A DNA stretch of 64,000 bases from Rhodovulum euryhalinum (GTDB lineage: Bacteria; Pseudomonadota; Alphaproteobacteria; Rhodobacterales; Rhodobacteraceae), in the NCBI RefSeq assembly GCF_004342445.1, contig NZ_SLWW01000002.1:186001-250000 (forward strand), written 5' to 3'. Shown piece after piece: positions 9,581 through 21,213 of this stretch; the first letter of the stretch is position 1, and each line of letters starts with the position of its first letter. The notes under the pieces are model-generated. The model saw only the letters and a list, made by a program, of their open reading frames with translations, searched no databases and was not told the DNA's origin. Made by a program: the position numbers and the translations under genes.

Positions 9581-10651
9581 GTGACCGACACCCAAGCCCT
9601 TCTCGACGAGATGAACGACCGCTCGCGCGAGGTGTTCCGCCGGGTTGTCGAGGGCTATCTGGAAACCGGCGACCCGGTGGGCTCGCGCACGCTGACCCGG
9701 ACGATGAACGAAAAGGTCAGCGCGGCCACGATCCGCAACGTGATGCAGGATCTCGAGTTCCTCGGCCTGCTGGACAGCCCGCATGTCTCGGCGGGCCGGG
9801 TGCCGACGCAGCTTGGCCTGCGGATGTTCGTCGACGGCCTTCTGGAGGTGCGCGAGCTTGAGAACGAGGACCGCGAAAAGATCGACGCTACGCTATCCAG
9901 CAACGACCGCGGCATGGGCGCGATGCTGGACCGGATCGGCGCGGCACTGTCGGGCGTGACGCGGGGCGCAAGCCTTGTCCTTGCGCCCAAGCGAGAGGCG
10001 CCGATCCGCCATATCGAATTCGTCAGCCTCGCACCGGACCGGGCCCTGACGGTTCTGGTCTTTGCCGATGGCCATGTCGAGAACCGCATCTTTCAGCCCG
10101 CGCCGGGCCAGACGCCGTCATCAATGCGCGAGGCCGCGAATTTCCTCAATGCGCTTGTCGCCGGAAGGACGCTGAGCGAATTGCGCGAGGTCATGCAGGT
10201 CGAGATCACGCGCCGCAGGCAGGAACTGAACGAGCTTGCCCGAACGATGGTCGAGGCCGGGCTGGCGGTTTGGGAGAACGAGGGTCAGCCGCACGAGCGG
10301 CTGATCGTCCGGGGCCGGGCTAACCTGCTGGCCGCCAGCGCCGAGGCCGAGGATCTTGACCGCATCCGCACGCTGTTTGACGACCTCGAACGCAAGCGCG
10401 ACATCGTCGAGTTCCTGGAACTGGCCGAAGACGGCGAAGGTGTGCGCATCTTCATCGGATCCGAAAACAAGCTTTTTTCACTTTCGGGTTCCTCTCTGGT
10501 GGTCTCTCCATATATGAACGCTGACCGGAAGATCATCGGCGCCGTTGGCGTGATCGGGCCGACCCGGCTGAACTATGGGCGGATCGTCCCCATCGTCGAC
10601 TATACGGCACAACTGGTCGGGAAACTGATCACCGACCAGGGCAAGGGATAA
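9581..10651 (+). CDS. hrcA: Heat-inducible transcription repressor HrcA
   Basis: Repressor that binds CIRCE operators and classically controls groESL. The 356-residue protein has an N-terminal winged helix ([24 protein letters not shown], then [14 protein letters not shown]) and the C-terminal ligand-sensing/dimerisation domain ending [11 protein letters not shown]-like ([20 protein letters not shown]). GTG 9581 is favoured because GGAG at 9566-9569 precedes it; TTG 9551 would add ten untypical residues. grpE follows three bases after the stop. No CIRCE was found in this window, so its targets lie elsewhere. Confidence 0.95.
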   Translation: MTDTQALLDEMNDRSREVFRRVVEGYLETGDPVGSRTLTRTMNEKVSAATIRNVMQDLEFLGLLDSPHVSAGRVPTQLGLRMFVDGLLEVRELENEDREKIDATLSSNDRGMGAMLDRIGAALSGVTRGASLVLAPKREAPIRHIEFVSLAPDRALTVLVFADGHVENRIFQPAPGQTPSSMREAANFLNALVAGRTLSELREVMQVEITRRRQELNELARTMVEAGLAVWENEGQPHERLIVRGRANLLAASAEAEDLDRIRTLFDDLERKRDIVEFLELAEDGEGVRIFIGSENKLFSLSGSSLVVSPYMNADRKIIGAVGVIGPTRLNYGRIVPIVDYTAQLVGKLITDQGKG

Positions 10652-10654
10652 GGC

Positions 10655-11203
10655 ATGGCAGAACCTGAGAAGACAGAAATCGAGATCGAAATCGCCCCCG
10701 AGGACGCCGCGGCAGGGGAAGCGTCGGCGGCCGAGCAAGAGATCGCCGCGTTGCGCGCCGAGCGTGACGAATTGCGCGACCGTTTCATGCGGGCGCTTGC
10801 GGATGCCGAGAATTCGCGCAAGCGCGCGGATCGTGACCGGCGCGAGGCCGAGAACTACGGCGGAGCCAAGCTCGCCCGCGACGTGCTGCCGGTCTACGAT
10901 CACCTGTCGCGCGCCCTCGACGTGGTCACCGAGGAACAGCGCGAGGCGCACAAGGCGTTCCTGGAAGGGGTCGAACTGACCCTGCGCGAATTGCTGAACG
11001 TCTTTTCCAAGCACGGGATCGAGCGCGTTGTCCCCGAAATCGGCGACCAGTTCGACCCGCAGATGCATCAGGCGATGTTCGAGGCGCCGGTGCCAGGCAC
11101 ACGGGCAGGCGACATCATCCAGGTGATGACGGTCGGCTTCATGCTGCACGACCGGTTGCTGCGGCCCGCCCAGGTCGGCGTGTCCTCGTCGCCCGCGTCC
11201 TAG
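10655..11203 (+). CDS. grpE: Nucleotide exchange factor GrpE
   Basis: Homodimeric exchange factor that releases ADP from DnaK. The 182-residue protein has an acidic variable N-terminus, a long charged helix ([32 protein letters not shown]) for dimerisation, and the C-terminal beta domain with [19 protein letters not shown] and FDPQMHQAM. It lies directly after hrcA; its partners dnaK and dnaJ are at 55-58 kb in this window. The TAG stop shares a CTAG tetranucleotide with the mutS stop on the other strand. Confidence 0.95.
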   Translation: MAEPEKTEIEIEIAPEDAAAGEASAAEQEIAALRAERDELRDRFMRALADAENSRKRADRDRREAENYGGAKLARDVLPVYDHLSRALDVVTEEQREAHKAFLEGVELTLRELLNVFSKHGIERVVPEIGDQFDPQMHQAMFEAPVPGTRAGDIIQVMTVGFMLHDRLLRPAQVGVSSSPAS

Positions 11204-13857
11204 TCGGGGCGGGCGAGCGTCTTCAGTTCGTAGATCAATTCCAGCGCCTGTTTCGGCGTCAGCTCGTCGGGATGCACCCCGGCGAGCCTTTGGTCCACGG
11301 CAGACGCACCCTTCGCGGCTTGCGCCGGAGTCGCGGCGCGCACGGCCGAGAACAGCGGCAGATCGTCGATCAGTGTCTTTTGCGGCCGTCCGCCCTCGCG
11401 CTCGCCACGCTCCAGCGTCTCCAGAACGACGCGGGCGCGCTCGACCACCGCTTCGGGCAGCCCGGCAAGCCGGGCGACCTGAACGCCGTAGGACCGGTCC
11501 GCCGCGCCCTTGCGAACCTCGTGCAGGAAGATCACGTCGCCTTCCCACTCCTTGACCGCGACAGTCGCGTTCTCGACGCCCGGCAGCTTGTGCGCCAATG
11601 CTGTGAGCTCGTGGTAATGCGTCGCGAATAGCGCGCGGCAGCGATTGACGTCGTGCAGGTGCTCCAGCGTTGCCCAGGCGATCGAAAGGCCGTCATAGGT
11701 GGCCGTGCCGCGCCCGATCTCGTCGAGGATCACCAGCGCCCGGTCGTCGGCCTGGTTCAGGATCGCCGCGGTTTCCACCATCTCGACCATGAAGGTCGAC
11801 CGGCCGCGGGCCAGGTCGTCGGACGCACCCACCCGGCTGAAAAGCTGTGAAACCATCCCGATATGGGCCCGCGCCGCCGGAACGAAGCAGCCTGCCTGCG
11901 CCAGCAGCGCAATCAGCGCGTTCTGGCGCAGGAAGGTCGACTTGCCAGCCATGTTGGGACCGGTCAGCAACCAGATCGCGGCGCCGTCTCGGCCATCCGA
12001 CAGGGCGCAGTCGTTTGCGATGAATGGCGCGCCGCCTTGCCGCCGCAACGCGCGTTCCACGACCGGATGGCGCCCGCCCTCGATCACGAAGGCGCGGCTG
12101 TCGTCCACCTTCGGTTCGCACCAGTCCTCGCCGCGGGCAAGATCGGCCAGTGCGGCCGCCAGGTCGATTTCGGCCAGCGCGCCCGCGGCCTGCCCGACAC
12201 GCCCGGCCTTGGCCAGAACGGCATCTTTCAGGCCGTCATAGAGACGTTTCTCGATCTCCAGTGCCCGGTTGCCGGCGTTGAGGATCCGGGTTTCAAGCTC
12301 GGAAAGTTCGACCGTCGTGAACCGCACCGCGTTCGCCGTGGTCTGGCGGTGGATGAACCGTTCCGCCAGTGGCGGGGACAGCATCCTTTCCGCGTGGGTC
12401 GCCGTGACCTCGATGAAGTAGCCCAGCACGTTGTTGTGCTTGATCTTGAGCGAGGCGATGCCGGTTTCGCGGGCGAAACCCGCCTGCATGGCCGCGATCA
12501 CCCCGCGCCCCTCGTCCCGCAGCGTGCGCGCCTCGTCCAGATCGGCGTCGTGGCCCCGTGCGATGAAGCCGCCGTCGCGGATCAGAAGCGGCGGCTCGGC
12601 GACCAGCGCGGCCTCCAGCACCTCGCGCAGCGCCTCATGGCCCACCAGCGCCCCCCGCGCACCGGTCAGAAGCGGGGGCAGATCGTCCGCAAGGCGCGCG
12701 GCCACCGCCGCCGCCTGCGCCAGCCCGTTCCGGATCGCCGCCAGGTCGCGCGGGCCGCCCCGGTCGAGCGCCAGCCGCGACAGGGCGCGGTCCATGTCGG
12801 GGCATTTCCGCAGCGCATCGCGCAGCGCGGTGCAAAGGCCCGCGTCGTCGACCAGCGCGCGCACGGCGGCCAGCCGGGCGTGGATCGTGGGCAGATCCCG
12901 CGAGGGGCTGGAGATGCGCCGTTCCAGAAGCCGTGCGCCGGGTGCGGTCACGGTGCGGTCGATGGCGTGCAGCAGGCTGCCCTCGCGCCCGCCTGACAGG
13001 CTGGCGGTCAGTTCCAGGTTCCGTCGTGTCGCCGCGTCGATCTGGACCGTGCCGCCCGAGGCCTCGCGCACCGGGGGGCGCAGCAGCGGCAGCTTGCCCT
13101 TCTGCGTGATCTCCAGATAGTCGACGATGGCGCCCATCGCTGCGATCTCGGCCCGACCGAAGCTGCCGAACCCGTCCAGCGTGTCCACCCCGAACAGCGC
13201 CGCCAGCCGCCTTTCGGCCGAGGCGCTGTCGAAGCTCGCCCGCGACAGCAGCGTGAGCGCGGCCCCGGAGTCAGTGACTATCCCGGCCCAATCGGCCCCG
13301 GACGCCTCGCTCAGCAAAACCTCGCGCGGCGCGAGGCGGGCCAGTTCCGGCCCCAGCCGCACGGGCGGGCACTCGGTCACCCGGAACGCCCCGGTCGAGA
13401 TGTCGACCCAGGCCAGGGCGCCCGCGTCCCGCACCTCGGCGAAGGCCGCGAGGAAATTGTGCCGCCGCGCCTCGAGCAGCGAATCCTCGGTCAGCGTGCC
13501 CGGCGTGACCAGCCGCACCACGTCGCGTTTCACGACCGCCTTGGACCCGCGCTTCCGCGCCTCGGCCGGATCCTCGAGCTGTTCGCAGACCGCCACACGG
13601 AACCCCTTGCGGATCAGCGTCAGCAGGTAGCTTTCAGACGAATGGACCGGCACGCCGCACATCGGGATGTCCTGCCCCAGATGCTTGCCGCGCTTGGTCA
13701 GTGCGATGTCCAGCGCCTCGGCCGCGGCGACGGCATCGTCAAAGAACATCTCGTAGAAATCGCCCATCCGGTAGAACAGCAGCGCGCCCGGATGCGCCGC
13801 CTTGATCTCCTGATACTGCGCCATCATCGGCGTGACGGTTTCGGCCTCTGCGCTCAC
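11200..13857 (-). CDS. mutS: DNA mismatch repair protein MutS
   Basis: Mismatch-recognition ATPase of methyl-independent or MutL-dependent repair. The 885-residue product has the mismatch-binding F-x-E motif (GDFYEMF, Phe34 and Glu36), connector, lever and clamp domains, and the ABC-type ATPase with GPNMAGKST, a signature region and [16 protein letters not shown]. The short C-terminus ([17 protein letters not shown]) resembles the MutS tetramerisation region. GTG 13857 gives the family start ([12 protein letters not shown]); the frame extends 51 codons upstream, but those residues do not resemble MutS. It is divergent from maeB and overlaps grpE tail-to-tail. Confidence 0.95.
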   Translation of the reverse strand: MSAEAETVTPMMAQYQEIKAAHPGALLFYRMGDFYEMFFDDAVAAAEALDIALTKRGKHLGQDIPMCGVPVHSSESYLLTLIRKGFRVAVCEQLEDPAEARKRGSKAVVKRDVVRLVTPGTLTEDSLLEARRHNFLAAFAEVRDAGALAWVDISTGAFRVTECPPVRLGPELARLAPREVLLSEASGADWAGIVTDSGAALTLLSRASFDSASAERRLAALFGVDTLDGFGSFGRAEIAAMGAIVDYLEITQKGKLPLLRPPVREASGGTVQIDAATRRNLELTASLSGGREGSLLHAIDRTVTAPGARLLERRISSPSRDLPTIHARLAAVRALVDDAGLCTALRDALRKCPDMDRALSRLALDRGGPRDLAAIRNGLAQAAAVAARLADDLPPLLTGARGALVGHEALREVLEAALVAEPPLLIRDGGFIARGHDADLDEARTLRDEGRGVIAAMQAGFARETGIASLKIKHNNVLGYFIEVTATHAERMLSPPLAERFIHRQTTANAVRFTTVELSELETRILNAGNRALEIEKRLYDGLKDAVLAKAGRVGQAAGALAEIDLAAALADLARGEDWCEPKVDDSRAFVIEGGRHPVVERALRRQGGAPFIANDCALSDGRDGAAIWLLTGPNMAGKSTFLRQNALIALLAQAGCFVPAARAHIGMVSQLFSRVGASDDLARGRSTFMVEMVETAAILNQADDRALVILDEIGRGTATYDGLSIAWATLEHLHDVNRCRALFATHYHELTALAHKLPGVENATVAVKEWEGDVIFLHEVRKGAADRSYGVQVARLAGLPEAVVERARVVLETLERGEREGGRPQKTLIDDLPLFSAVRAATPAQAAKGASAVDQRLAGVHPDELTPKQALELIYELKTLARPD

Positions 13858-13987
13858 CTTGCCCCCCGGTCTGTCGAACCCGGACCTTACAAACGGCGCC
13901 CGCACCACGAAAGCGGGAAATCCTCGTCTATTGAGGACCGCCCACCGTAGCGATAAGAGGCACAATGTGCAGGAGGAGACCCGCGGA

Positions 13988-16246
13988 ATGGCCGACAAGT
14001 CGAAAATCACCCCCGAAGAGGCGCTGAGCTATCATATTGACCCCATTCCGGGGAAATACGAAATCGTGGCGACCAAGCCGATGACCACGCAACGCGACCT
14101 GAGTCTGGCCTATTCGCCGGGTGTCGCGGTGCCGGTGCAGGCGATCGCCGACGCGCCCGAGACTGCCTATGACTACACCACAAAGGGCAACATGGTGGCC
14201 GTGGTGTCAAACGGCACCGCGATCCTCGGCATGGGGAACCTGGGCGCGCTGGCATCCAAGCCCGTGATGGAGGGCAAGTCGGTCCTGTTCAAGCGCTTTG
14301 CCGACGTGAACGCCATCGACATCGAACTGGACAGCGAGGACCCCGAGGACATCATCAAGGCGGTCAAGCTGATGGGGCCGACCTTCGGGGGGATCAACCT
14401 CGAGGATATCAAGGCGCCGGAATGTTTCATCATCGAGCAGCGGCTCAAGGAAGAGATGGACATTCCCGTCTTTCACGACGACCAGCACGGGACGGCGGTG
14501 ATCTGCGCCGCGGGGCTGATCAACGCGCTGCACCTGACGGGGAAGAAACTGGCAGACTGCCGGATCGTGCTGAACGGGGCAGGGGCGGCCGGGATCGCCT
14601 GTCTGGAACTGATCAAGGCGATGGGGGCCCGCCACGACAACTGCATCGCGTGTGACACCAAGGGCGTGATCTATCAGGGCCGCACCGAGGGGATGAACCA
14701 GTGGAAATCGGCGCATGCGGCCAGGACCGACGCGCGCACGCTGGAAGAGGCGATGGTGGGCGCCGACGTCTTCCTGGGCGTCAGCGTCAAGGGCGCGGTA
14801 ACGTCCGAGATGCTGGCCAGCATGGCCGACAACCCGGTGATCTTCGCCATGGCGAACCCCGATCCCGAGATCACACCCGAAGAGGCGCACGCGGTCAGGC
14901 CTGACGCGATCGTTGCCACCGGGCGCAGCGACTACCCGAACCAAGTGAACAACGTCCTCGGCTTCCCCTATCTCTTTCGCGGCGCGCTGGACATCCACGC
15001 CCGCGCGATCAACGACGAGATGAAGATCGCCTGCGCCGAGGCGCTGGCCGAACTTGCCCGCGAGGACGTGCCCGACGAGGTCGCCATGGCCTATGGCAAG
15101 AAGCTGAGCTTTGGCCGCGACTACATCATCCCGACGCCCTTTGACCCGCGGCTGATCTACACCATCCCGCCGGCGGTGGCGCGGGCAGGAATGGACACCG
15201 GCGTTGCCCGGCGGCCGATCGTCGACATGGACGCCTACCGCCACAACCTCAAGGCCCGGATGGACCCGACCGCCTCGGTACTGTCGGGGATCGCGGCGCG
15301 GGCCAAGGCGGCGCAAGCGCGGATGATCTTTGCCGAGGGTGACGACGAACGCGTGCTGCGCGCCGCGGTTGCCTATCAGCGGTCGGGCTATGGCAAGGCG
15401 CTGGTCGTGGGCCGCGAGGCGGACGTCAAGGAAAAGCTGGAACAGGCAGGCCTGGGCGACGCCTATCGCGAGCTTGAGGTGGTGAACGCCGCCAACACCC
15501 GGCACCTGGAGGCCTATCGCTCGTTCCTCTACCAACGGCTTCAGCGCAAGGGGTTCGACACGCATGACATCAACCGTCTGGCCCAGCGCGATCGGCACGT
15601 GTTTTCGGCGCTGATGCTGGCGCATGGCCATGGCGATGCGCTGGTGACGGGTGCGACACGGAAATCGGCCCATGTTCTGGACCTGATCAACCACGTCTTC
15701 GATGCCCGGGCCGAGGATGGGGCGGTGGGCGTGACCGCGCTGTTGAACAAGGGCAAGATCGTCTTCGTGGCCGATACGCTGGTGCATGAATGGCCCGAGG
15801 AGGAGGAGCTTGCCACCATCGCCGAACGCGCGGCGGGCGTGGCGCGCAGTCTCGGGCTGGAACCGCGCGTCGCCTTCCTGTCGTTCTCGACCTTCGGCTA
15901 TCCGATCTCGGAACGGGCGACCAAGATGCACCTCGCGGCGCGGGTTCTGGACCGGCGCGGGGTGGATTTCGAGTATGATGGCGAGATGACCGTGGACGTC
16001 GCCCTGAACCCGGCGGCGATGGCGAAATACCCGTTCTGCCGGCTGACCGGTCCGGCAAACATCCTTGTCGTGCCCGCCCGTCACTCGGCCTCGATCTCGG
16101 TCAAGCTGATGCAGGAAATGGCCGGCGCCACCGTGATCGGGCCGATCCTCGCGGGTGTCGACAAGCCGATCCAGGTCTGCTCGACCGGCTCGACCGTGAA
16201 CGACATCATGAACATGGCGCTGCTGGCGGCCTGCGAGGTCGGCTAG
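13988..16246 (+). CDS. maeB: NADP-dependent malic enzyme fused to a phosphotransacetylase-like domain
   Basis: Oxidatively decarboxylates malate to pyruvate with NAD(P), linking the TCA cycle to gluconeogenic and NADPH supply. In the 752-residue product residues 1-430 are malic enzyme ([37 protein letters not shown], then [13 protein letters not shown]). Residues about 440-752 resemble phosphate acetyltransferase ([32 protein letters not shown]). In known MaeB proteins this C-terminal domain is regulatory and not an active PTA. AGGAGG at 13971-13976 precedes ATG 13988. The TAG stop overlaps the kinase GTG start by one base. Confidence 0.94.
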   Translation: MADKSKITPEEALSYHIDPIPGKYEIVATKPMTTQRDLSLAYSPGVAVPVQAIADAPETAYDYTTKGNMVAVVSNGTAILGMGNLGALASKPVMEGKSVLFKRFADVNAIDIELDSEDPEDIIKAVKLMGPTFGGINLEDIKAPECFIIEQRLKEEMDIPVFHDDQHGTAVICAAGLINALHLTGKKLADCRIVLNGAGAAGIACLELIKAMGARHDNCIACDTKGVIYQGRTEGMNQWKSAHAARTDARTLEEAMVGADVFLGVSVKGAVTSEMLASMADNPVIFAMANPDPEITPEEAHAVRPDAIVATGRSDYPNQVNNVLGFPYLFRGALDIHARAINDEMKIACAEALAELAREDVPDEVAMAYGKKLSFGRDYIIPTPFDPRLIYTIPPAVARAGMDTGVARRPIVDMDAYRHNLKARMDPTASVLSGIAARAKAAQARMIFAEGDDERVLRAAVAYQRSGYGKALVVGREADVKEKLEQAGLGDAYRELEVVNAANTRHLEAYRSFLYQRLQRKGFDTHDINRLAQRDRHVFSALMLAHGHGDALVTGATRKSAHVLDLINHVFDARAEDGAVGVTALLNKGKIVFVADTLVHEWPEEEELATIAERAAGVARSLGLEPRVAFLSFSTFGYPISERATKMHLAARVLDRRGVDFEYDGEMTVDVALNPAAMAKYPFCRLTGPANILVVPARHSASISVKLMQEMAGATVIGPILAGVDKPIQVCSTGSTVNDIMNMALLAACEVG

Positions 16247-17106
16247 TGACCGTTTATTGCCTGGGCTCGATCAATGCGGACCATGTCTATTCGGTGCCGC
16301 ATCTGCCCGCACCCGGCGAGACGCTTGCCGCGACGGCGCTGTCGCAAGGTCTGGGGGGCAAGGGCGCGAACCAGTCCGTCGCGGCCGCGCGCGCCGGGGC
16401 ACGGGTCGTCCATGTGGGTGCGGTGGGCGCGGACGGGGCCTGGGCGGTCGAGCAACTGGCCGCGTTCGGGGTCGAGACCAGCCATGTCGCCCGTGTCGGC
16501 CATCCTACCGGGCACGCGATCATCAACGTCGCGCCCGACGGCGAGAACTCCATCGTGATCCTTCCGGGCGCCAACGCCCGGCAGGATACCGGCCGGATCG
16601 CGGCGGTCCTGGCCGAGGCCGGGCCGGATGACACGCTGCTGTTGCAGAACGAAACGTCGCACCAATCCGAAGCGGCGGCGCTGGCGGCAGAACACGGGTT
16701 GCGCGTGGTCTATTCGGCCGCGCCCTTCGAGATCGGGGCGCTTTCCGCGGTGCTGCCGCACGTCTCGCTGCTTGTCCTGAACGCGGTCGAGGCGGGGCAG
16801 ATGGGCGCCGCGCTTGGCCCGGTCGAGGGGCCCGAGATCATCGTGACGGATGGTGCACGCGGGGCGCGCTGGCGTTTCGGGGGACAGACCCTGTCGGTGC
16901 CTGCCTTTCCCGTCATGCCCGTCGATACCACCGGGGCGGGGGACTGCTTCATCGGGTCGCTGGTCGGTGCGCTGGACCGCAGGCTGTCGCGTGCGGACGC
17001 GCTGCGCTATGCCGCTGCGGCCGCCGCACTGCAGGTGACCCGGCCCGGCACTGCCGACGCGATGCCCGCCCGCGCCGAGGTCGAGGCGTTCCTGGCCCGC
17101 GCCTAG
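16246..17106 (+). CDS. PfkB-family carbohydrate kinase, ribokinase-like
   Basis: Predicted sugar kinase, probably phosphorylating ribose or another small sugar. The 286-residue protein has the ribokinase substrate loop [17 protein letters not shown] at about 35-50, [11 protein letters not shown], and the C-terminal anion hole/catalytic motif [15 protein letters not shown] with the catalytic Asp. It begins at GTG 16246, overlapping the maeB stop (TAGTG), so translation is likely coupled. There is no rbs transporter or rbsD nearby, so the substrate is not fixed by context. Its stop shares CTAG with the msrA stop on the opposite strand. Confidence 0.85.
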   Translation: MTVYCLGSINADHVYSVPHLPAPGETLAATALSQGLGGKGANQSVAAARAGARVVHVGAVGADGAWAVEQLAAFGVETSHVARVGHPTGHAIINVAPDGENSIVILPGANARQDTGRIAAVLAEAGPDDTLLLQNETSHQSEAAALAAEHGLRVVYSAAPFEIGALSAVLPHVSLLVLNAVEAGQMGAALGPVEGPEIIVTDGARGARWRFGGQTLSVPAFPVMPVDTTGAGDCFIGSLVGALDRRLSRADALRYAAAAAALQVTRPGTADAMPARAEVEAFLARA

Positions 17107-17768
17107 CTGCCTGCAAAGGGTGCCCGATCGCCCCAAAGCGCCCGAACCCGCGCATCGCGGCCGCAGGCCTGGCGGTAAAGCCTGTAGGCCTCGGCCCTGG
17201 TCTTGACGCCGAACCGGGTCACGACGCGATCGGTGCTCTTGTAATAGTCCTGATGATAGTCCTCGGCCGGATAGAACGCGGCCGCGGGCAGGATCGGCGT
17301 CACGATCCGTTGCCCCAACTCGGCCTCGGCGCGGTCCTTCGCTGCTTCGGCAGCCCGCTTTTGGGCCGGATCAGAGACGAAAACCGCGGTGCGATAGCTG
17401 TCTCCCCGGTCGCAGAACTGCCCGCCGGTGTCGGTCGGATCGACCGAGCGGAAGAACAGCGACAGAATCTGGTCATAGCCGATCACGCCGGCATCATAGG
17501 TGATCTGCACCGCCTCGTAATGGCCGGTGCCGCCGCGCGTCACCTGCTTGTAGGTCGGGTTCGCGACTGTGCCGCCGGTATAGCCCGAGACGACCTCGGC
17601 CACGCCCTTCACCTTCTCGAAATCGGCCTCGACGCACCAGAAGCAACCGCCCGCGACAACCGCGGTCTGCATGTCGGCGGCGCGCGCCTCGTTGCATTCG
17701 GCGGCGATGCCAAGCGCGATCGCGACCGCCAGTAGCATCGGTTTGATGTCCTTGAATGTAGCCAGCAT
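17103..17768 (-). CDS. msrA: Exported peptide-methionine (S)-S-oxide reductase MsrA
   Basis: Reduces the S epimer of methionine sulfoxide in proteins. The 221-residue product has the catalytic GCFWC motif at 41-45 (nucleophilic Cys42), [26 protein letters not shown], and EDYHQDYY. A Sec-type signal sequence precedes the domain ([16 protein letters not shown], then EARAADM), implying periplasmic action, unlike the typical cytosolic MsrA. ATG 17768 is preferred; ATG 17738 ([10 protein letters not shown]) is an alternative that still keeps the hydrophobic core. The cysteine at 25 is not in a good lipobox. No MsrB is adjacent. Confidence 0.93.
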   Translation of the reverse strand: MLATFKDIKPMLLAVAIALGIAAECNEARAADMQTAVVAGGCFWCVEADFEKVKGVAEVVSGYTGGTVANPTYKQVTRGGTGHYEAVQITYDAGVIGYDQILSLFFRSVDPTDTGGQFCDRGDSYRTAVFVSDPAQKRAAEAAKDRAEAELGQRIVTPILPAAAFYPAEDYHQDYYKSTDRVVTRFGVKTRAEAYRLYRQACGRDARVRALWGDRAPFAGS

Positions 17769-17913
17769 GTCCGGTCTCCCTTTGCGATGGACGATACGCC
17801 CGGCCGAAATGCACGGGGAAGGCACAAACCCGTGACCTCACACAGGCGGGACCGCTTGTAACACTCCGTTGGTTCGCTAGGCTGCCCCGGGGCAGGCTGG
17901 GAAAGGGTGGAAC

Positions 17914-18636
17914 ATGCGCATCGCGATGTGGTCGGGGCCGCGCAACCTGTCCACGGCCATGATGTATGCCTTCGCGGCCCGGGGCGACTGCGCGGTGTGG
18001 GATGAACCCTTCTACGCCGCCTATCTGGTGCGGACGGGCCTGACTCACCCGATGCGGGATCAGATCGTCGCCGCGGGCGCGACCGACCCGGCCCTTGTCG
18101 CCACACGGCTGACCGGCCCGGTGCCGGGGGACAAGCCGCATTTCTACCAGAAGCACATGTGCCAGCACATGGTGGCGGGCGTGCCGCGCGACTGGATGGC
18201 AGATGTGACCAACGTCTTCCTGATCCGCCACCCGGCGCGGGTGATCGCCAGCTTCGCCGCGAAATACGAGAATCCGACGCTCGCCGATCTGGGCATCGTG
18301 CAGCAGGCCGACCTGTTCGACCGCGTGGCCGACGCGACCGGCGCGGCGCCCATCGTGATCGACAGCGCCGATATCCGGGCCGATCCCGAAGGGATGCTGC
18401 GGCGTCTGTGCGACGCGCTGGGGCTGGAATTCACCCCAGCGATGCTGTCCTGGCCTGCGGGGGGTCACCCCGAGGATGGAATCTGGGCGCCGGTCTGGTA
18501 CGGCGCCGTGCATCGCAGCACCGGGTTCGCAGGGCCAGAGGGGCGGCTGCCCGATCTTTCGGCCAGCCATGACCGCCTCGCCGAAGCGGCGCTGCCGCTC
18601 TACGAGCGTCTCTTTGCAGTCCGCCTGATGCCTTAG
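17914..18636 (+). CDS. Sulfotransferase-like protein
   Basis: Probable P-loop sulfotransferase-superfamily protein of unknown substrate. The 240-residue product begins with [17 protein letters not shown], resembling the 5'-phosphosulfate-binding loop of PAPS-dependent enzymes. [15 protein letters not shown] at about 104-118 resembles the 3'-phosphate motif (Arg and Ser). Related proteins in Rhodobacteraceae are usually annotated only as sulfotransferase family or branched-chain aminotransferase-like. It stands alone, divergent from msrA and convergent with argG (shared TTAG at 18633-18636). No PAPS-synthesis gene is nearby, so chemistry is inferred from motifs. Confidence 0.7.
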   Translation: MRIAMWSGPRNLSTAMMYAFAARGDCAVWDEPFYAAYLVRTGLTHPMRDQIVAAGATDPALVATRLTGPVPGDKPHFYQKHMCQHMVAGVPRDWMADVTNVFLIRHPARVIASFAAKYENPTLADLGIVQQADLFDRVADATGAAPIVIDSADIRADPEGMLRRLCDALGLEFTPAMLSWPAGGHPEDGIWAPVWYGAVHRSTGFAGPEGRLPDLSASHDRLAEAALPLYERLFAVRLMP

Positions 18637-19853
18637 CCGCCCAACCGCCGCTTGCGCATCGCGATCAGCCGGAGCCGCAGCGCGTTCAGCTTGATGAAGC
18701 CCTGCGCGTCCTTCTGATCGTAGGCGCCCGCGTCGTCCTCGAAGGTGACGTGGCTTTCGGAGTACAGCGAATGGTCGGACCAGCGGCCGACCGTGCGCAC
18801 CGAACCCTTGTAGAGCTTGAGCCGCACGGTGCCGGTGACGTGTTCCTGCGACTTGTCGATCAGCGCCTGCAGCATCTCGCGTTCCGGGCTGAACCAGAAG
18901 CCGTTGTAGATCAGTTCCGCATAGCGCGGCATCAGCTCGTCCTTCAGATGCGCCGCGCCGCGGTCGAGCGTGATCTGCTCGATGCCCCGGTGCGCCTCGA
19001 GCAGGATCGTGCCGCCGGGGGTTTCATAGATGCCGCGCGACTTCATGCCGACAAAGCGGCCCTCGACCAGGTCGAGCCGGCCGACGCCATGCCGTCCGCC
19101 GATCTCGTTCAGCCGGGTCAGCAGCGTGGCGGGCGACAGCGCCTCGCCATTGATTGCGACCGCATCGCCGCGCTCGAAGGCGATCTCGACATATTCGGGC
19201 GCATCGGGTGCCTTTTCGGGATCGACGGTGCGCTGATAGACGTAGTCAGGCGCCTCGACGGCCGGATCCTCCAGCACCTTGCCCTCGGACGAGGTGTGCA
19301 ACAGGTTCGCATCCACCGAGAACGGCGCCTCGCCGCGCTTGTCCTTGGCGATCGGAATCTGGTTCTTCTCGGCGAAGTCGAGCAGTTTCGTGCGGCTGGT
19401 CAGGTCCCATTCCCGCCAGGGCGCGATCACCTTGATCTCGGGGTTCAGCGCGTAGGCGGAAAGCTCGAACCGCACCTGATCGTTGCCCTTGCCGGTCGCG
19501 CCATGGGCCACCGCATCGGCGCCGGTTTCCTCGGCGATCTCGATCAGGCGTTTCGAGATCAGCGGCCGCGCGATCGACGTGCCCAGCAGGTAAAGCCCTT
19601 CGTAAAGCGCGTTCGCCCGGAACATCGGAAAGACGAAGTCGCGCACGAATTCCTCGCGCAGATCCTCGATATAGATGGCGCTGGCGCCCATCATCTCGGC
19701 CTTGGCGCGGGCGGGTTCCAGCTCTTCGCCCTGGCCCAGGTCGGCGGTAAAGGTCACCACCTCGCAGCCATAGGTCGTCTGCAGCCATTTCAGGATGATC
19801 GAGGTGTCGAGGCCGCCGGAATAGGCAAGGACGACTTTCTTGGGCGCGGACAT
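18633..19853 (-). CDS. argG: Argininosuccinate synthase
   Basis: Joins citrulline and aspartate with ATP cleavage to AMP in arginine synthesis. The 406-residue product has the N-type ATP pyrophosphatase loop [17 protein letters not shown] at about 8-24, [18 protein letters not shown] for citrulline/aspartate binding, and [20 protein letters not shown]. Length and start ([14 protein letters not shown]) match the family. It is transcribed alone, divergent from ilvA; another arginine gene, argJ, is 27 kb away. Confidence 0.97.
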   Translation of the reverse strand: MSAPKKVVLAYSGGLDTSIILKWLQTTYGCEVVTFTADLGQGEELEPARAKAEMMGASAIYIEDLREEFVRDFVFPMFRANALYEGLYLLGTSIARPLISKRLIEIAEETGADAVAHGATGKGNDQVRFELSAYALNPEIKVIAPWREWDLTSRTKLLDFAEKNQIPIAKDKRGEAPFSVDANLLHTSSEGKVLEDPAVEAPDYVYQRTVDPEKAPDAPEYVEIAFERGDAVAINGEALSPATLLTRLNEIGGRHGVGRLDLVEGRFVGMKSRGIYETPGGTILLEAHRGIEQITLDRGAAHLKDELMPRYAELIYNGFWFSPEREMLQALIDKSQEHVTGTVRLKLYKGSVRTVGRWSDHSLYSESHVTFEDDAGAYDQKDAQGFIKLNALRLRLIAMRKRRLGG

Positions 19854-19965
19854 GCGGAGAACTCCGGTTGAGGGAAGTCCCGGCGGCGTTTATTGCGTTT
19901 CGGTCAGAGGGGCAAGGGCAGCCCGGGGCTTGCGTCCGGGCGGCCCATCGCGCCAGAGGAGTGCC

Positions 19966-21213
19966 ATGAGCGATTTCGTCACCAGGGCCCGCGCCGCCGA
20001 ATCGGCCTTGCGCGAGCTGTTCCCGCCGACGCCCCTCCAGGGAAACGTCCACCTCTCCGAACGGTTCGGGGCCGAGATTCTGCTGAAACGCGAGGATCTG
20101 ACGCCTGTCCGGTCCTACAAGCTGCGCGGCGCCTTCAATGCGATGCGCAAAGTGCTGGCCGCACGGCCCGATCAGCGGGTCTTTGTCTGCGCCAGCGCTG
20201 GCAACCACGCCCAGGGGGTAGCCTTTGCCTGCCGGCATTTCGGGGTGACGGGCGTGATCTTCATGCCGGTCACGACGCCGCGCCAGAAGATCGACAAGAC
20301 CCGCATCTTCGGAGGCGAGAACATCGAGATCCGCCTGACCGGCGATTACTTCGACGACACGCTGGCCGCGGCCCAGGGCTATTGTTCCGGGGAGGGGGGG
20401 CATTTCCTGGCGCCCTTCGACGACGAGGACGTGATCGAGGGCCAGGCCTCCGTCGCGGTGGAAATTCTCGACGCGCTCGACCGGGCGCCGGATCTGGTGA
20501 TCCTGCCGGTGGGGGGCGGGGGGCTTGCGGCGGGCGTGGTGTCGGTGCTGCGCGAGGTATCGCCCGACACGCGCGTCAGGTTCGTGGAACCCGCGGGGGG
20601 TGCCTCGCTTGCGGCGGCGGTCGCGGCGGGCGGCCCGGTCACGCTGCCCAGGGTCGATACCTTCGTGGACGGGGCGGCGGTCGCGCGGATCGGCGAGAAG
20701 ACCTTCGGGGTGCTGCGGGGCATCGACCCGGAGGACGTTCTGGCCGCCCCCGAGGACCGGATCTGTGCCACGATGCTGGAGATGCTGAACGTCGAGGGGA
20801 TCGTCCTGGAACCCGCAGGCGCGCTGGCCGTCGATGTATTGCCGGTGCTGGCCGATCAGATCGCGGGCAAGCGGGTGGTTTGTATCACCTCGGGCGGGAA
20901 TTTCGATTTCGAGCGGCTGCCCGAGGTCAAGGAACGCGCCCAGCGCTATTCCGGGGTGAAGAAGTATTTCATCCTGCGCCTGCCGCAGCGGCCCGGCGCG
21001 TTGAGGGATTTCCTTGACCTGCTGGGTCCGGACGATGACATCGCGAGGTTCGAGTACCTGAAGAAGTCAGCACGGAACTTCGGCACGGTGCTGATCGGGA
21101 TCGAGACATCGCGGGCAGAGAATTTCCCCGCACTCTTCGCCCGGATGGGCGAGCGGGGTCTGGTCCATCGCGACATCACCGATGACGTGGTGTTGTCGGA
21201 ATTCCTGATCTAG
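19966..21213 (+). CDS. ilvA: Threonine ammonia-lyase (threonine dehydratase)
   Basis: PLP enzyme converting threonine to 2-oxobutanoate and ammonia, the first step of isoleucine synthesis. The 415-residue product has the PLP lysine in PVRSYKLRGAFNAM, the phosphate-binding PVGGGGLAAGV, SAGNHAQGVAFAC and the C-terminal CITSGGNFDFERL. Residues about 330-415 (YFILRLPQRPGALRDFLD) form an ACT-like domain, so allosteric control is likely. This is the shorter single-ACT form, not the 510-residue E. coli form. ATG 19966 follows GAGGAG. Its stop shares CTAG with the Hpt gene. Confidence 0.92.
   Translation: MSDFVTRARAAESALRELFPPTPLQGNVHLSERFGAEILLKREDLTPVRSYKLRGAFNAMRKVLAARPDQRVFVCASAGNHAQGVAFACRHFGVTGVIFMPVTTPRQKIDKTRIFGGENIEIRLTGDYFDDTLAAAQGYCSGEGGHFLAPFDDEDVIEGQASVAVEILDALDRAPDLVILPVGGGGLAAGVVSVLREVSPDTRVRFVEPAGGASLAAAVAAGGPVTLPRVDTFVDGAAVARIGEKTFGVLRGIDPEDVLAAPEDRICATMLEMLNVEGIVLEPAGALAVDVLPVLADQIAGKRVVCITSGGNFDFERLPEVKERAQRYSGVKKYFILRLPQRPGALRDFLDLLGPDDDIARFEYLKKSARNFGTVLIGIETSRAENFPALFARMGERGLVHRDITDDVVLSEFLI

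Noticed and set aside
13858-14010. N-terminal 51-residue extension of MutS
   Set aside because: Residues do not resemble MutS, and the extension would overlap the maeB ribosome binding site region; GTG 13857 gives the family N-terminus.
17826-17913. EcfG-type (GGAAC-N17-CGTT) promoter between msrA and the sulfotransferase gene
   Set aside because: Only scattered partial matches; no properly spaced pair.
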